Assembly: GCA_013815325.1 (NCBI GenBank) | Contig: JACDGM010000020.1 | Location: forward strand, 1 to 46,796 | DNA length: 46,796 nt | Direction: 5' to 3' | From: Chthoniobacterales bacterium | Lineage (GTDB): Bacteria > Verrucomicrobiota > Verrucomicrobiia > Chthoniobacterales > UBA10450 | In this document: positions 26,543 through 33,264 of the stretch, in pieces | Layout: each line of letters starts with the position of its first letter | Position numbering within the stretch: the stretch's first letter is position 1 | Made by a program: the position numbers and the translations under genes | The notes under the pieces: model-generated | The model's database searches: none | Told to the model about the DNA's origin: nothing | What the model saw: only the letters and a program-made list of their open reading frames with translations

Positions 26543-27235
26543 TTAATGCAGAATCACGTTTCCGTCGCGAATCTCGGCCGTGCTGACGTTATAGGGCGCC
26601 GCCGCGCCGAAGGCGTAGCCGAGCACGGATTGCCCGCGGTAACTCATGGAAAGGACGCTCGAAGGGACTGGGATCCCGTTTGCCCGAATCTTTGAGATAT
26701 GCAGCGCACCGATGGGAGTCGGCCCATTGGTCGTGATCGCGAACGTTCCATTCAAATAACCCGCCGGAAAGCCCGGCACTTTGTCGGAAGGCACGCTGAT
26801 CTGAATGTTGGCCGTGTTGCCGTTCAGGGAAACCGAAGCATGCCCGCGCGAGTTCCGATTGGCGGCAATGAGCCCATTAATCTCACCCGCGCTGAGGGCA
26901 AGCTGCCTGCCCGTCGCCGCGGGAGACGGCTGGGGCGACGCTGGCGTTACCTCGGGAGCGACAGGCTGCGCCGGTGCAGGAGCGACGGCCGCTGGAGGAG
27001 CGTTTTGAAATTGATCGATCCGCTGATGAACCGCCGCCAGCGCCTCGGGCGAAAGCTCTTCCACCGGCAGCTGCGCCGGTGCCGACACCACCAGACCATG
27101 CGAGACAAAAAAGTAAATGCCGACAACCAGGAGCAACGCGAGAACGATGAGTGCGAGAATCCCTTTCGCCAAACAGCCCATGCCGGCTGGCTGCGGTGGA
27201 GGCGGCTCAATCCAGGTGGCGGGAGTGTTCGGCAT
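26543..27235 (-). CDS. Membrane-anchored protein of unknown function with Pro/Ala linker
   Basis: 230 residues from the ATG at 27235, one base after the stop of the HIT gene; a longer frame upstream would overlap that gene. A proline-rich N terminus (WIEPPPPQPAGMG) is followed by one transmembrane helix (about 24-44), an Ala/Pro/Gln-rich stretch (about 75-110), then a domain beginning LALSAGEINGLIAANRNS, with ASVSLNGNTANIQISVPSD and IRANGIPVPSSVLSM. This looks like a secreted small beta domain of a kind found next to membrane anchors in Verrucomicrobia, but I cannot name the family. Operon with the HIT gene. Confidence 0.6.
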   Translation of the reverse strand: MPNTPATWIEPPPPQPAGMGCLAKGILALIVLALLLVVGIYFFVSHGLVVSAPAQLPVEELSPEALAAVHQRIDQFQNAPPAAVAPAPAQPVAPEVTPASPQPSPAATGRQLALSAGEINGLIAANRNSRGHASVSLNGNTANIQISVPSDKVPGFPAGYLNGTFAITTNGPTPIGALHISKIRANGIPVPSSVLSMSYRGQSVLGYAFGAAAPYNVSTAEIRDGNVILH

Positions 27236-27236
27236 A

Positions 27237-27746
27237 TTAGGCGGCGAGACGCTGCTGCGCGGCCATGATTTTCTCATAAAGCGATTGCAAGCCTTCCGAG
27301 AGCAACCGCGTCGCGCCCAGCACGGGCATGAAGTTGGTGTCACCCTCCCAGCGCGGCACGATGTGCAGATGGAGGTGGTCCAGCACGCCCGCGCCGGCGC
27401 CAGGGCCGAGATTGAGGCCGATGTTAAAACCCTGCGCTTTCATCGTCGCCCGGAGCAAGGCTTGGGCGTGGACGGCCAGCTCCCAAAGTTCGAGGATTTC
27501 GTTTTCGCCTAACGAGGAAAGCTCCGCCGTCTTCCGATAAGGGACCGCCATGAGATGACCGACGCTGTAGGGATATCGGTTCATCATGAGGAAGGCGTTC
27601 TTGCGCCGCGCGATCACGAGGTGGGCGGCGTCGTCGCTCGCCTGCGCGGCCCAGGTGAGGAAATTTGCGTCGCGCTCCTCCTGCTCGAAATATTCGACGC
27701 GCCAGGGACACCAGAGGGTTTCGATCTCGGCTTTGGGAAATTCCAT
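27237..27746 (-). CDS. HIT family nucleotide hydrolase/transferase (Ap4A-type)
   Basis: 169 residues. The histidine triad is DHLHLHIVPRW near residue 124-134, preceded by NIGLNLGPGAGAGVLDH and followed by GDTNFMPVLGATRLL. The N terminus (ETLWCPWRVEYFEQ) is that of the branch including mycobacterial Ap4A phosphorylase-like proteins and bacterial diadenosine polyphosphate hydrolases. Likely substrates are diadenosine polyphosphates or AMP conjugates in the cytoplasm. A TCGTTAGG octamer at 27751-27758 sits just upstream of the start codon where a Shine-Dalgarno sequence would lie, and another (27508) is inside the gene. Confidence 0.88.
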   Translation of the reverse strand: MEFPKAEIETLWCPWRVEYFEQEERDANFLTWAAQASDDAAHLVIARRKNAFLMMNRYPYSVGHLMAVPYRKTAELSSLGENEILELWELAVHAQALLRATMKAQGFNIGLNLGPGAGAGVLDHLHLHIVPRWEGDTNFMPVLGATRLLSEGLQSLYEKIMAAQQRLAA

Positions 27747-27809
27747 CTGCTCGTTAGGGAAAAAAGACCTGTCAGCCTAGCGACTGAACCCGCCGTGTCG
27801 AGGTCGCTT

Positions 27810-29312
27810 TTACGGCTCGCGCACGATCAAAGAATACTGCGGAACCGCCGAGGATTTTTCCGACACGAAGAACGGCTTCGCTCCCGCCAGCGAGGGGAGC
27901 GCGGACGGATTCGGCACGACGAGCGCATCGAGCGCCCCGCCGTGCCACTGCCGCACGGCGTCGTCGGGCGTGAGGAAATGATCGCGGCGCAAATAGAGCA
28001 GCATGCCCTCCTCGCGCCCGCCCAGCACGCCGTAGCGCCAGTGATTCTTCTTCGCCACGTCGCGCACCTCGCGCGAGAAACGCACCAGCGCATCGGCGTT
28101 TGCCCGCGCGCTGCTCCCGATTTTCCAGGCCGCATAGCCGCCCGTAAAAACGAAGGCGAAGAGGAGCGCGCCTTGCAACCAGGGAAGAAACGCTTCTCGT
28201 CGCGAACCTCTCCGCACGCAGGCGACCTGCGCGCCTAACAACAAGCAAAGAGGCGGGACGATCGGAAAAATCCGATCCACGCGCTTCGATGGAATCACCG
28301 ACATCAGGAGCAACCCGCCGACACTCCAGCAGACGAGCCAGAGCGTCGTCGCCTGCAATTGCCGCGTTCCACGCTCACGCCAAAACACGATCGCCAAACC
28401 GATGATGAGCAAACTCCACGGGGCAAATTTATGGAGCAAATGCGGGAGATAAAAATAGATCGGTTGCGGCTTATGCACCGTCTCGATGAAGCGGCCGGCG
28501 AACTCCTTCAGAACCACGCTCTCATAAAAGCCGGGTTGCCTAACGATTCCACCCATCACCCAGGCGAGGAAAATGGCGAACGACAAAATCCACGGCCACC
28601 AGCCGCTCCAGGCGTCGCTTCGACGCTGTAGCGCGGGTGTCTCACCCGCGTCGGCGGCGCCGTTGCGCACCATCCCTGGCGCGACATCCCTCATTGGGCG
28701 CAAAAATCGGTAAGCGACCAATCCCGGCAAAATGAAGGCGTAAATGATTGGACCTTTGATCCACATCGCGAACGCCAGGAGCGCAAAAGCCGCCATCCGA
28801 TCCCGCGAATTCCACTCTTGGCCGCGCCGAATTTTGTGCCAGATCTGCAGACCGACCAGAAACGTCACCAACGCCAGCGGCATGTCCGTGCGCACGAGCG
28901 CTGCCAGGCGCGGCGAGAGCAGGTTCAGGCCGAACGCGCTCATCGCCAGGAGACCTGCGGTCGAGCCGTAAGCCGCCCTCGCCGCCCACCCGATCAACCA
29001 CAACAAGACGATCGCCGCAGCGAAAGAGGGAACACGCCAGGCAGCTTCCCACGAGCGCGTCACCTCGAAAAGCCCCGCCGAGATCCAGCCGACCAGCGGG
29101 GGCTTCGTCGCGATGCCTTCGTTAGGCGTGTGCTGGTAGAGCCAGTGTCCCTGCCCCACCATTTCGAACGAAGTGTAGGCTTGTTTCGCCTGATCGTAGT
29201 CGTCCAGCGTCCAAGGCAGATTCGTGATCGCGAAAAGCAAAATCACAAAAGCCAGGATTGCACGTCGCGTCCACCGATTCGTTAGGCCAATCGGTGCGTC
29301 AGTCTCTTCCAT
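27810..29312 (-). CDS. GT-C glycosyltransferase (PMT/ArnT-like), carrying a repeat-derived insert
   Basis: 500 residues with about nine to eleven membrane segments. The first periplasmic loop has the acidic motif LDDYDQAKQAYTSFEM and the conserved KPPLVGWISA; DMPLALVTFLVGLQ and the later VIPSKRVDRIFPIVPPL also fit PMT_2/ArnT. It should transfer a sugar from undecaprenyl-phosphate to lipid A or another surface acceptor. The cytosolic/periplasmic loop reading AADAGETPALQRRSDAW is encoded by a copy of a dispersed palindrome (28626-28653), apparently inserted in frame. Three TCGTTAGG octamers (28539, 29119, 29279) lie in the gene. Divergent from the dioxygenase gene. Confidence 0.82.
   Translation of the reverse strand: MEETDAPIGLTNRWTRRAILAFVILLFAITNLPWTLDDYDQAKQAYTSFEMVGQGHWLYQHTPNEGIATKPPLVGWISAGLFEVTRSWEAAWRVPSFAAAIVLLWLIGWAARAAYGSTAGLLAMSAFGLNLLSPRLAALVRTDMPLALVTFLVGLQIWHKIRRGQEWNSRDRMAAFALLAFAMWIKGPIIYAFILPGLVAYRFLRPMRDVAPGMVRNGAADAGETPALQRRSDAWSGWWPWILSFAIFLAWVMGGIVRQPGFYESVVLKEFAGRFIETVHKPQPIYFYLPHLLHKFAPWSLLIIGLAIVFWRERGTRQLQATTLWLVCWSVGGLLLMSVIPSKRVDRIFPIVPPLCLLLGAQVACVRRGSRREAFLPWLQGALLFAFVFTGGYAAWKIGSSARANADALVRFSREVRDVAKKNHWRYGVLGGREEGMLLYLRRDHFLTPDDAVRQWHGGALDALVVPNPSALPSLAGAKPFFVSEKSSAVPQYSLIVREP
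28626..28653 (-). repeat. Dispersed hairpin repeat inside the GT-C gene
   Basis: CGCGGGTG (28632-28639) pairs with CACCCGCG (28643-28650) around TCT, with a CTGTAG flank. On the minus strand it reads GACGCGGGTGAGACACCCG and continues CGCTACAGC, nearly the same as the element at 7494-7521, which differs at three positions. It encodes part of AADAGETPALQRR in the host gene without breaking the frame. Confidence 0.75.
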
Positions 29313-29394
29313 CGGACCGGGCGGAATTTGTGCGGAAATCGTTGTGCATCGCGGGGTGGAAGCTTAGAGAGAATGACAACCGCCGGCGCATCTC

Positions 29395-29931
29395 ATGGAA
29401 ACGAAAGTGCTACCACCGATCAACCTCGAAAACTGGATCGAAGAACACCAGGACGGGTTTAAGCCACCCGTGAGCAATCAATATCTCTACGACGGCCGCG
29501 ACTTTTTCGTCATGGTCATCGCCGGCCCGAATGCGCGGAACGATTTTCATCTGGTTGATTCGGAAGAGTATTTCTACCAACTGAAAGGCGACATCAAAGT
29601 GCGCACCCGCGAGGGCAGCCGCATCGTCGATCACCTCGTGCGCGAAGGCGAGACCTTCTTCATCCCGCCGCGCGTCCCTCATGCTCCGGTGCGTCCGCCG
29701 GGCACCCTCGGAGTGGTGGTGGAACGGCGCCGCCCGCCGGGGGAGCGTGAGCATGTCATTTTCTACTGCGAAAATTGCGGGACCTTGGTGGAAGACATTG
29801 ATTTCGATTGCGGCGACATCGTCGAGCATTTCAGCCGGGCGATGCTCGATTTCTGGAACGACGACGCCCGGCGCACGTGTAAAAAGTGCGGGACGAAAGT
29901 TCCGCAGCCGGAGCCAGTGAAGCCGTTTTAA
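29395..29931 (+). CDS. nbaC: 3-hydroxyanthranilate 3,4-dioxygenase
   Basis: 178 residues, a cupin that opens the ring of 3-hydroxyanthranilate to 2-amino-3-carboxymuconate semialdehyde in the kynurenine pathway. The catalytic Fe(II) ligands fall at His52, Glu58 and His96 (RNDFHLVDSEE and PPRVPHAPVRPP), one residue offset from the Cupriavidus enzyme. The second, rubredoxin-like iron site typical of bacterial enzymes is complete: Cys125 and Cys128 (YCENC), Cys162 and Cys165 (TCKKC). ERRRPPGERE is also conserved. The product is the substrate of the decarboxylase encoded 600 bases downstream, with a toxin-antitoxin-like pair between. Confidence 0.97.
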   Translation: METKVLPPINLENWIEEHQDGFKPPVSNQYLYDGRDFFVMVIAGPNARNDFHLVDSEEYFYQLKGDIKVRTREGSRIVDHLVREGETFFIPPRVPHAPVRPPGTLGVVVERRRPPGEREHVIFYCENCGTLVEDIDFDCGDIVEHFSRAMLDFWNDDARRTCKKCGTKVPQPEPVKPF

Positions 29932-29981
29932 CGTAGGCGATATCGAATTGCGTCCCGGTTGCGTCGTCGGATTCTAAATTC

Positions 29982-30194
29982 GTGAACCAATCAGTCATCA
30001 AAATCGATCCCGAGATCATGAGCGGAACACCCTGTTTCGCCGGAACTCGGGTGCCGATTCAACATCTCATGGATTACCTCGAGGGTGGCGATTCGATTGA
30101 CGAGTTTCGCGAAGACTTCCCGACTGTCACGCGCGACCAGGTCATTTCGTTTTTGGAAGAAGCGAAAGACAGCGTCCATGCACGCGCGGTGTGA
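29982..30194 (+). CDS. DUF433 protein, probable antitoxin
   Basis: 70 residues from a GTG at 29982. The sequence IKIDPEIMSGTPCFAGTRVP and the DYLEGGDSIDEFREDFPTVT stretch are diagnostic of DUF433, a small winged-helix protein usually paired with a PIN-like DUF5615 protein as a VapBC-type toxin-antitoxin module (VapB45 is a known example of the family). Its TGA overlaps the GTG of the next gene (GTGA), which fits coupled translation. It starts 50 bases after the dioxygenase gene. Confidence 0.88.
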   Translation: MNQSVIKIDPEIMSGTPCFAGTRVPIQHLMDYLEGGDSIDEFREDFPTVTRDQVISFLEEAKDSVHARAV

Positions 30195-30523
30195 AAATTT
30201 TGCTCGATGAATGCGTGCCGGCTCGGTTGGCACGTTCTCTTTCGCACCATCTTGTCTTGGCCGTTCCTCGCCGCGGATGGGCTGGAATCGGTAACGGAAA
30301 GTTGCTCGGTTTGGCCGAAAAGGAACTTGACGTCCTGCTCACCGTCGACCGCAAACTTGCAAAGCAGCAGCGCCTAACGAAATTCGACATCGCGGTCGTT
30401 CTCATTCGCGCACCCTCCAATCGCCTGGAGGACATTCGCCCGCTTCTCCCCGAAATTTTGGCGGCATTGGAACGGACGAACGCTGGAACGTTAACTGTCG
30501 TGGACGGTGGCGATCCCCGATAA
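30191..30523 (+). CDS. DUF5615 PIN-like protein, probable RNase toxin
   Basis: 110 residues from a GTG that overlaps the DUF433 stop. MKILLDECVPARLARSL carries the first acidic residues of the PIN-like fold and DVLLTVDRKLAKQQRLTKFD the central acidic motif; both fit DUF5615. Family members are predicted ribonuclease toxins neutralised by the upstream antitoxin. A TCGTTAGG octamer (30373) is inside the gene, encoding RLTK, so the module has been resident long enough to carry this genome's dispersed motif, or the motif came with it. The decarboxylase starts 9 bases downstream. Confidence 0.85.
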   Translation: MKILLDECVPARLARSLSHHLVLAVPRRGWAGIGNGKLLGLAEKELDVLLTVDRKLAKQQRLTKFDIAVVLIRAPSNRLEDIRPLLPEILAALERTNAGTLTVVDGGDPR

Positions 30524-30532
30524 GTCGACCGC

Positions 30533-31582
30533 ATGAAGATCGACCTGCACACCCACATTCTCCCGCACGATTGGCCCGATCTCGACGCCCGATACGGTTA
30601 CAGTGGATTCGTTAGGCTGGAGCACCACAAGCCCTGCTGCGCGCGGATGATGATCGGTGGACGTTTCTTCCGCGAGATCGGCGACAACGTTTGGGAACCA
30701 GCGCGGCGCATCGAAGATTGCGACCGGACGGGCGTTTCCATACAGGTCCTTTCGACCGTGCCGGTCATGTTTAGTTATTGGGCGAAGCCGGCTGATGCGC
30801 TCGATCTTTCCCGCCGCTTGAATGACCACATCGCGGAAGTCGTCCGCGCACATCCCACACGCTTCGCCGGGCTGGGGACCATTCCGTTGCAAGATCCAGA
30901 GTTAGCTGCGCAGGAATTGGAACGCTGCGTCCGCGCGCTAGGCTTGCGTGGCGCGGAGATCGGAACGCACGTGGACGCGAACACACACCTATCCAGCACC
31001 GCCCGGAATCTCGACGATCGCGCACTCGATTGCGTCTGGAGCGCGGCCCAGCAACTCGACGCCGCGATCTTCGTTCATCCTTGGGACATGGTCGGCAAAG
31101 AGCGGATGCCGAAATACTGGCTCCCCTGGCTCGTCGGCATGCCGGCCGAGACCTCGCTTGCGATCTGCTCGATCATGTTCGGTGGCGTCTTCGATCGTTT
31201 TCCAAAGCTCCGGGTCGCCTTTGCTCACGGCGGCGGCGCTTTCCCTTTCACCGCGGGCCGTATTCAACACGGCTTCGATGTCCGGCCAGACTTATGCGCG
31301 GTGGATAGCAAGACCAATCCGCGAAGTTACCTCGCCCAGACTGATGATCAGGGCGCAATAACTCCGGCGCGATTTTACGTGGACTCACTTGTCCATGATC
31401 CTGATGCCTTGCGATTTTTGCTCAAGCTCTTTGGGGCGAAAAGAGTCGCACTAGGATCCGATTATCCCTTTACGCTAGGAGAAGCGAGACCGGGAACGCT
31501 CGTGGAAGAGATGGGCGATCTTTCTCCTCAAGAAAAAGCGCTAGTGTTATCCGAAACGTGCCGGGAGTTTCTCGGGATTTAG
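30533..31582 (+). CDS. nbaD: 2-amino-3-carboxymuconate-6-semialdehyde decarboxylase (ACMSD)
   Basis: 349 residues, an amidohydrolase-superfamily TIM barrel. Zinc ligands by pattern are His6 and His8 (MKIDLHTHILP), His182 (IFVHPWDM) and Asp310 (GSDYPFTLGE). VLSTVPVMFSYWAKPADALD, RMPKYWLPWLVGMPAETSLA and FAHGGGAFPFTAGRIQHGFD are characteristic of ACMSD. It decarboxylates the product of the upstream dioxygenase to 2-aminomuconate semialdehyde, diverting kynurenine flux from quinolinate/NAD synthesis to catabolism. A TCGTTAGG octamer (30609) encodes part of the GFVRLEHHK segment. It is followed by a cluster of hairpins before the convergent halogenase-like gene. Confidence 0.96.
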   Translation: MKIDLHTHILPHDWPDLDARYGYSGFVRLEHHKPCCARMMIGGRFFREIGDNVWEPARRIEDCDRTGVSIQVLSTVPVMFSYWAKPADALDLSRRLNDHIAEVVRAHPTRFAGLGTIPLQDPELAAQELERCVRALGLRGAEIGTHVDANTHLSSTARNLDDRALDCVWSAAQQLDAAIFVHPWDMVGKERMPKYWLPWLVGMPAETSLAICSIMFGGVFDRFPKLRVAFAHGGGAFPFTAGRIQHGFDVRPDLCAVDSKTNPRSYLAQTDDQGAITPARFYVDSLVHDPDALRFLLKLFGAKRVALGSDYPFTLGEARPGTLVEEMGDLSPQEKALVLSETCREFLGI

Positions 31583-31605
31583 CCTGCTGTTTTCGGCAAG
31601 AGACT

Positions 31606-31653
31606 GGACGCGCGGAAGCGCGTCCCTCCGGAGGGACATGCTTCCGCATGTCC
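31606..31653. repeat. Three overlapping perfect hairpins between convergent genes
   Basis: GGACGCGC (31606-31613) pairs with GCGCGTCC (31618-31625) around GGAA. GTCCCTCC/GGAGGGAC forms a 16-base perfect palindrome (31622-31637). GGACATGC (31634-31641) pairs with GCATGTCC (31646-31653) around TTCC. The arms overlap, so only alternative foldings can form. It lies 24 bases after the ACMSD stop and 37 bases from the end of the convergent gene, so it may terminate both, but the modular look suggests a mobile repeat. Confidence 0.7.
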
Positions 31654-31689
31654 AGGCTGCCGGGGCCGTGTACGCTAAGGAACGCGCTC

Positions 31690-33264
31690 TCACCCGCGCC
31701 TCGGCGACGGCACCGCGGCGCGGGGTGGGTCGGAGACCCGGGCTACAGCTATCGCCTGCGGCACAAGATCAGCCCAACTGCGCCAGCCTTCAGCCAACTC
31801 CAGCCAGAGCCATCGGCCCAACGCTCTCAAGATTAGCCCTACGTCGGTGGGCTTCAGCGTAAAGCCCGCTATAAGACAGCGCCTACCCCGGTTCTTCCTC
31901 CCCAGTATTCCTAAGCGCCGCCGCCGCCGCGCGATCTGCGCGAAGCGGCGATTGTAGGTACGAATGAGATGGTAGAAGGGGCGGGAGACCAACTCCGAAA
32001 AGGGCGGAACCAGGAGAGCTTTTGCGCCCAACTTATAAGGCTGCGAAGCAATGCCGAGATAGTAGAAACCTAGATCCATGATCAACGCGAGACTCATCAG
32101 GTCGAACTCGCCGAGATACTCATACTTGTCGCGGTAAACCGCCTCGAACCAGGATCTATGACTCGCGCCGTAAACCCTGTCGTGACGCGCGATTCGTGCG
32201 GCAATCGGTTCTCCACCTCGCTCCGCCGAGATCAATTCAGCCGCGCTCGTGCTGGTGAAGGCGATCCAATCCATTCCCGGGCTGTAGAAGGGATCGAGAA
32301 AAGCCGCGGCGTCACCTACCAAGACAAATCCGTCTCCCGCCAGTGTCGTGCTGTAATAGGAAAGATTTTTCCGCCAATGCACGTCACCCTCATCGAACTC
32401 CGCATCCGCGAGCATTTCTCGTCCCACGGGATGTTGCATCAAAAACTCCTTTAGCCGATCGCCGACCCGGCCTTCCTGAGGCCAATCGACCAGGCGCTGA
32501 TCGAAGACGAGGCCCACACTGACATCGCCTCCCCTAAGTGGAATCCACCAACTCCACCAGCCGTCGCCAACAACATGATTCGTTGCCGTCCCCCGAATCC
32601 CGTAGACCGCCCCCGCCCACTCGCGATACTTCTCTCCCAGCTCTTGACTATCCCAGTCCTTCACCCCTTTCCAACGTGCCCACGCCGCTGCGATCGGGTG
32701 ATCGCTATTTTGCACAAGCCAGCCGTTCTTTCGCGCGAGCAATGCGGCGACACCTGAAGCATCCACCACCCAACGCGCGCGAATCGTTCTCGTGCCATCG
32801 CCTTCTTTAAGAGTAATCGTCTGCGCGGCGCCGGACGACAGTTCGACGTCAGTCACTGTGGCTGGACGGGAGAGATCTGCACCAGCCAGGCAGGCGCGCC
32901 GGAGAACTTCTTCGTCGAAAGTGGCGCGATCGAGCTGATAGGAGGGCAGGCGCACTTGATAACGCCCCCCGAGTTCACTCGCTTCACTCAGGTTCTTCAC
33001 CTGCTCATTCGCGAACCAGAAGCGCAAGCCCTGTTTCACGAGATGGTTCTCGTTGATGTATTGGGTCAATCCCAGGACACGTCCCATGAAGTAGGCGCTT
33101 ACTTCGATTGTCGACTCGCCCACCCGGCGCGAGAACTCGGCGGATTTCTCCACGATAAGAAGACGCAGGCCGGGATTCTCGCGCAGGAGGAGCGTGGCGG
33201 TGGCGGCGCCCGACATCGAAGCGCCGATCACGACAACATCATAGTCGGAGGTGGAGTGAGTCAT
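31690..33264 (-). CDS. Flavin-dependent halogenase-like FAD oxidoreductase
   Basis: 524 residues from the ATG at 33264, which shares a base with the upstream stop (TGATG); a GTG one codon earlier is also possible. The N terminus DVVVIGASMSGAATATLLL is the FAD dinucleotide loop in the altered GxSxSG form, RVGESTIEV follows, and W237-S-W239-W-I241-P242 matches the halogenase signature WxWxIP. LVGDAAAFLDPFYSPGMDW is the C-terminal FAD motif. A lysine in HLVKQGLRFWF lies where the catalytic Lys79 of tryptophan halogenases would fall. Substrate unknown; some relatives are plain hydroxylases. The last 20 or so residues are encoded within a dispersed repeat and are probably not native. Confidence 0.75.
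   Translation of the reverse strand: MTHSTSDYDVVVIGASMSGAATATLLLRENPGLRLLIVEKSAEFSRRVGESTIEVSAYFMGRVLGLTQYINENHLVKQGLRFWFANEQVKNLSEASELGGRYQVRLPSYQLDRATFDEEVLRRACLAGADLSRPATVTDVELSSGAAQTITLKEGDGTRTIRARWVVDASGVAALLARKNGWLVQNSDHPIAAAWARWKGVKDWDSQELGEKYREWAGAVYGIRGTATNHVVGDGWWSWWIPLRGGDVSVGLVFDQRLVDWPQEGRVGDRLKEFLMQHPVGREMLADAEFDEGDVHWRKNLSYYSTTLAGDGFVLVGDAAAFLDPFYSPGMDWIAFTSTSAAELISAERGGEPIAARIARHDRVYGASHRSWFEAVYRDKYEYLGEFDLMSLALIMDLGFYYLGIASQPYKLGAKALLVPPFSELVSRPFYHLIRTYNRRFAQIARRRRRLGILGRKNRGRRCLIAGFTLKPTDVGLILRALGRWLWLELAEGWRSWADLVPQAIAVARVSDPPRAAVPSPRRG
31720..31749. repeat. Dispersed hairpin repeat at the 3' end of the halogenase-like gene
   Basis: GGGT (31727-31730) pairs with ACCC (31736-31739) around CGGAG, followed by GGGCTACAGC. 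The loop and GCTACA flank match the copies at 7496-7519 and 28626-28650. A CACCCGCG arm at about 31691-31698 also resembles the 28643 arm. The region encodes the C-terminal tail VARVSDPPRAAVPSPRRG of the host gene. Confidence 0.65.
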
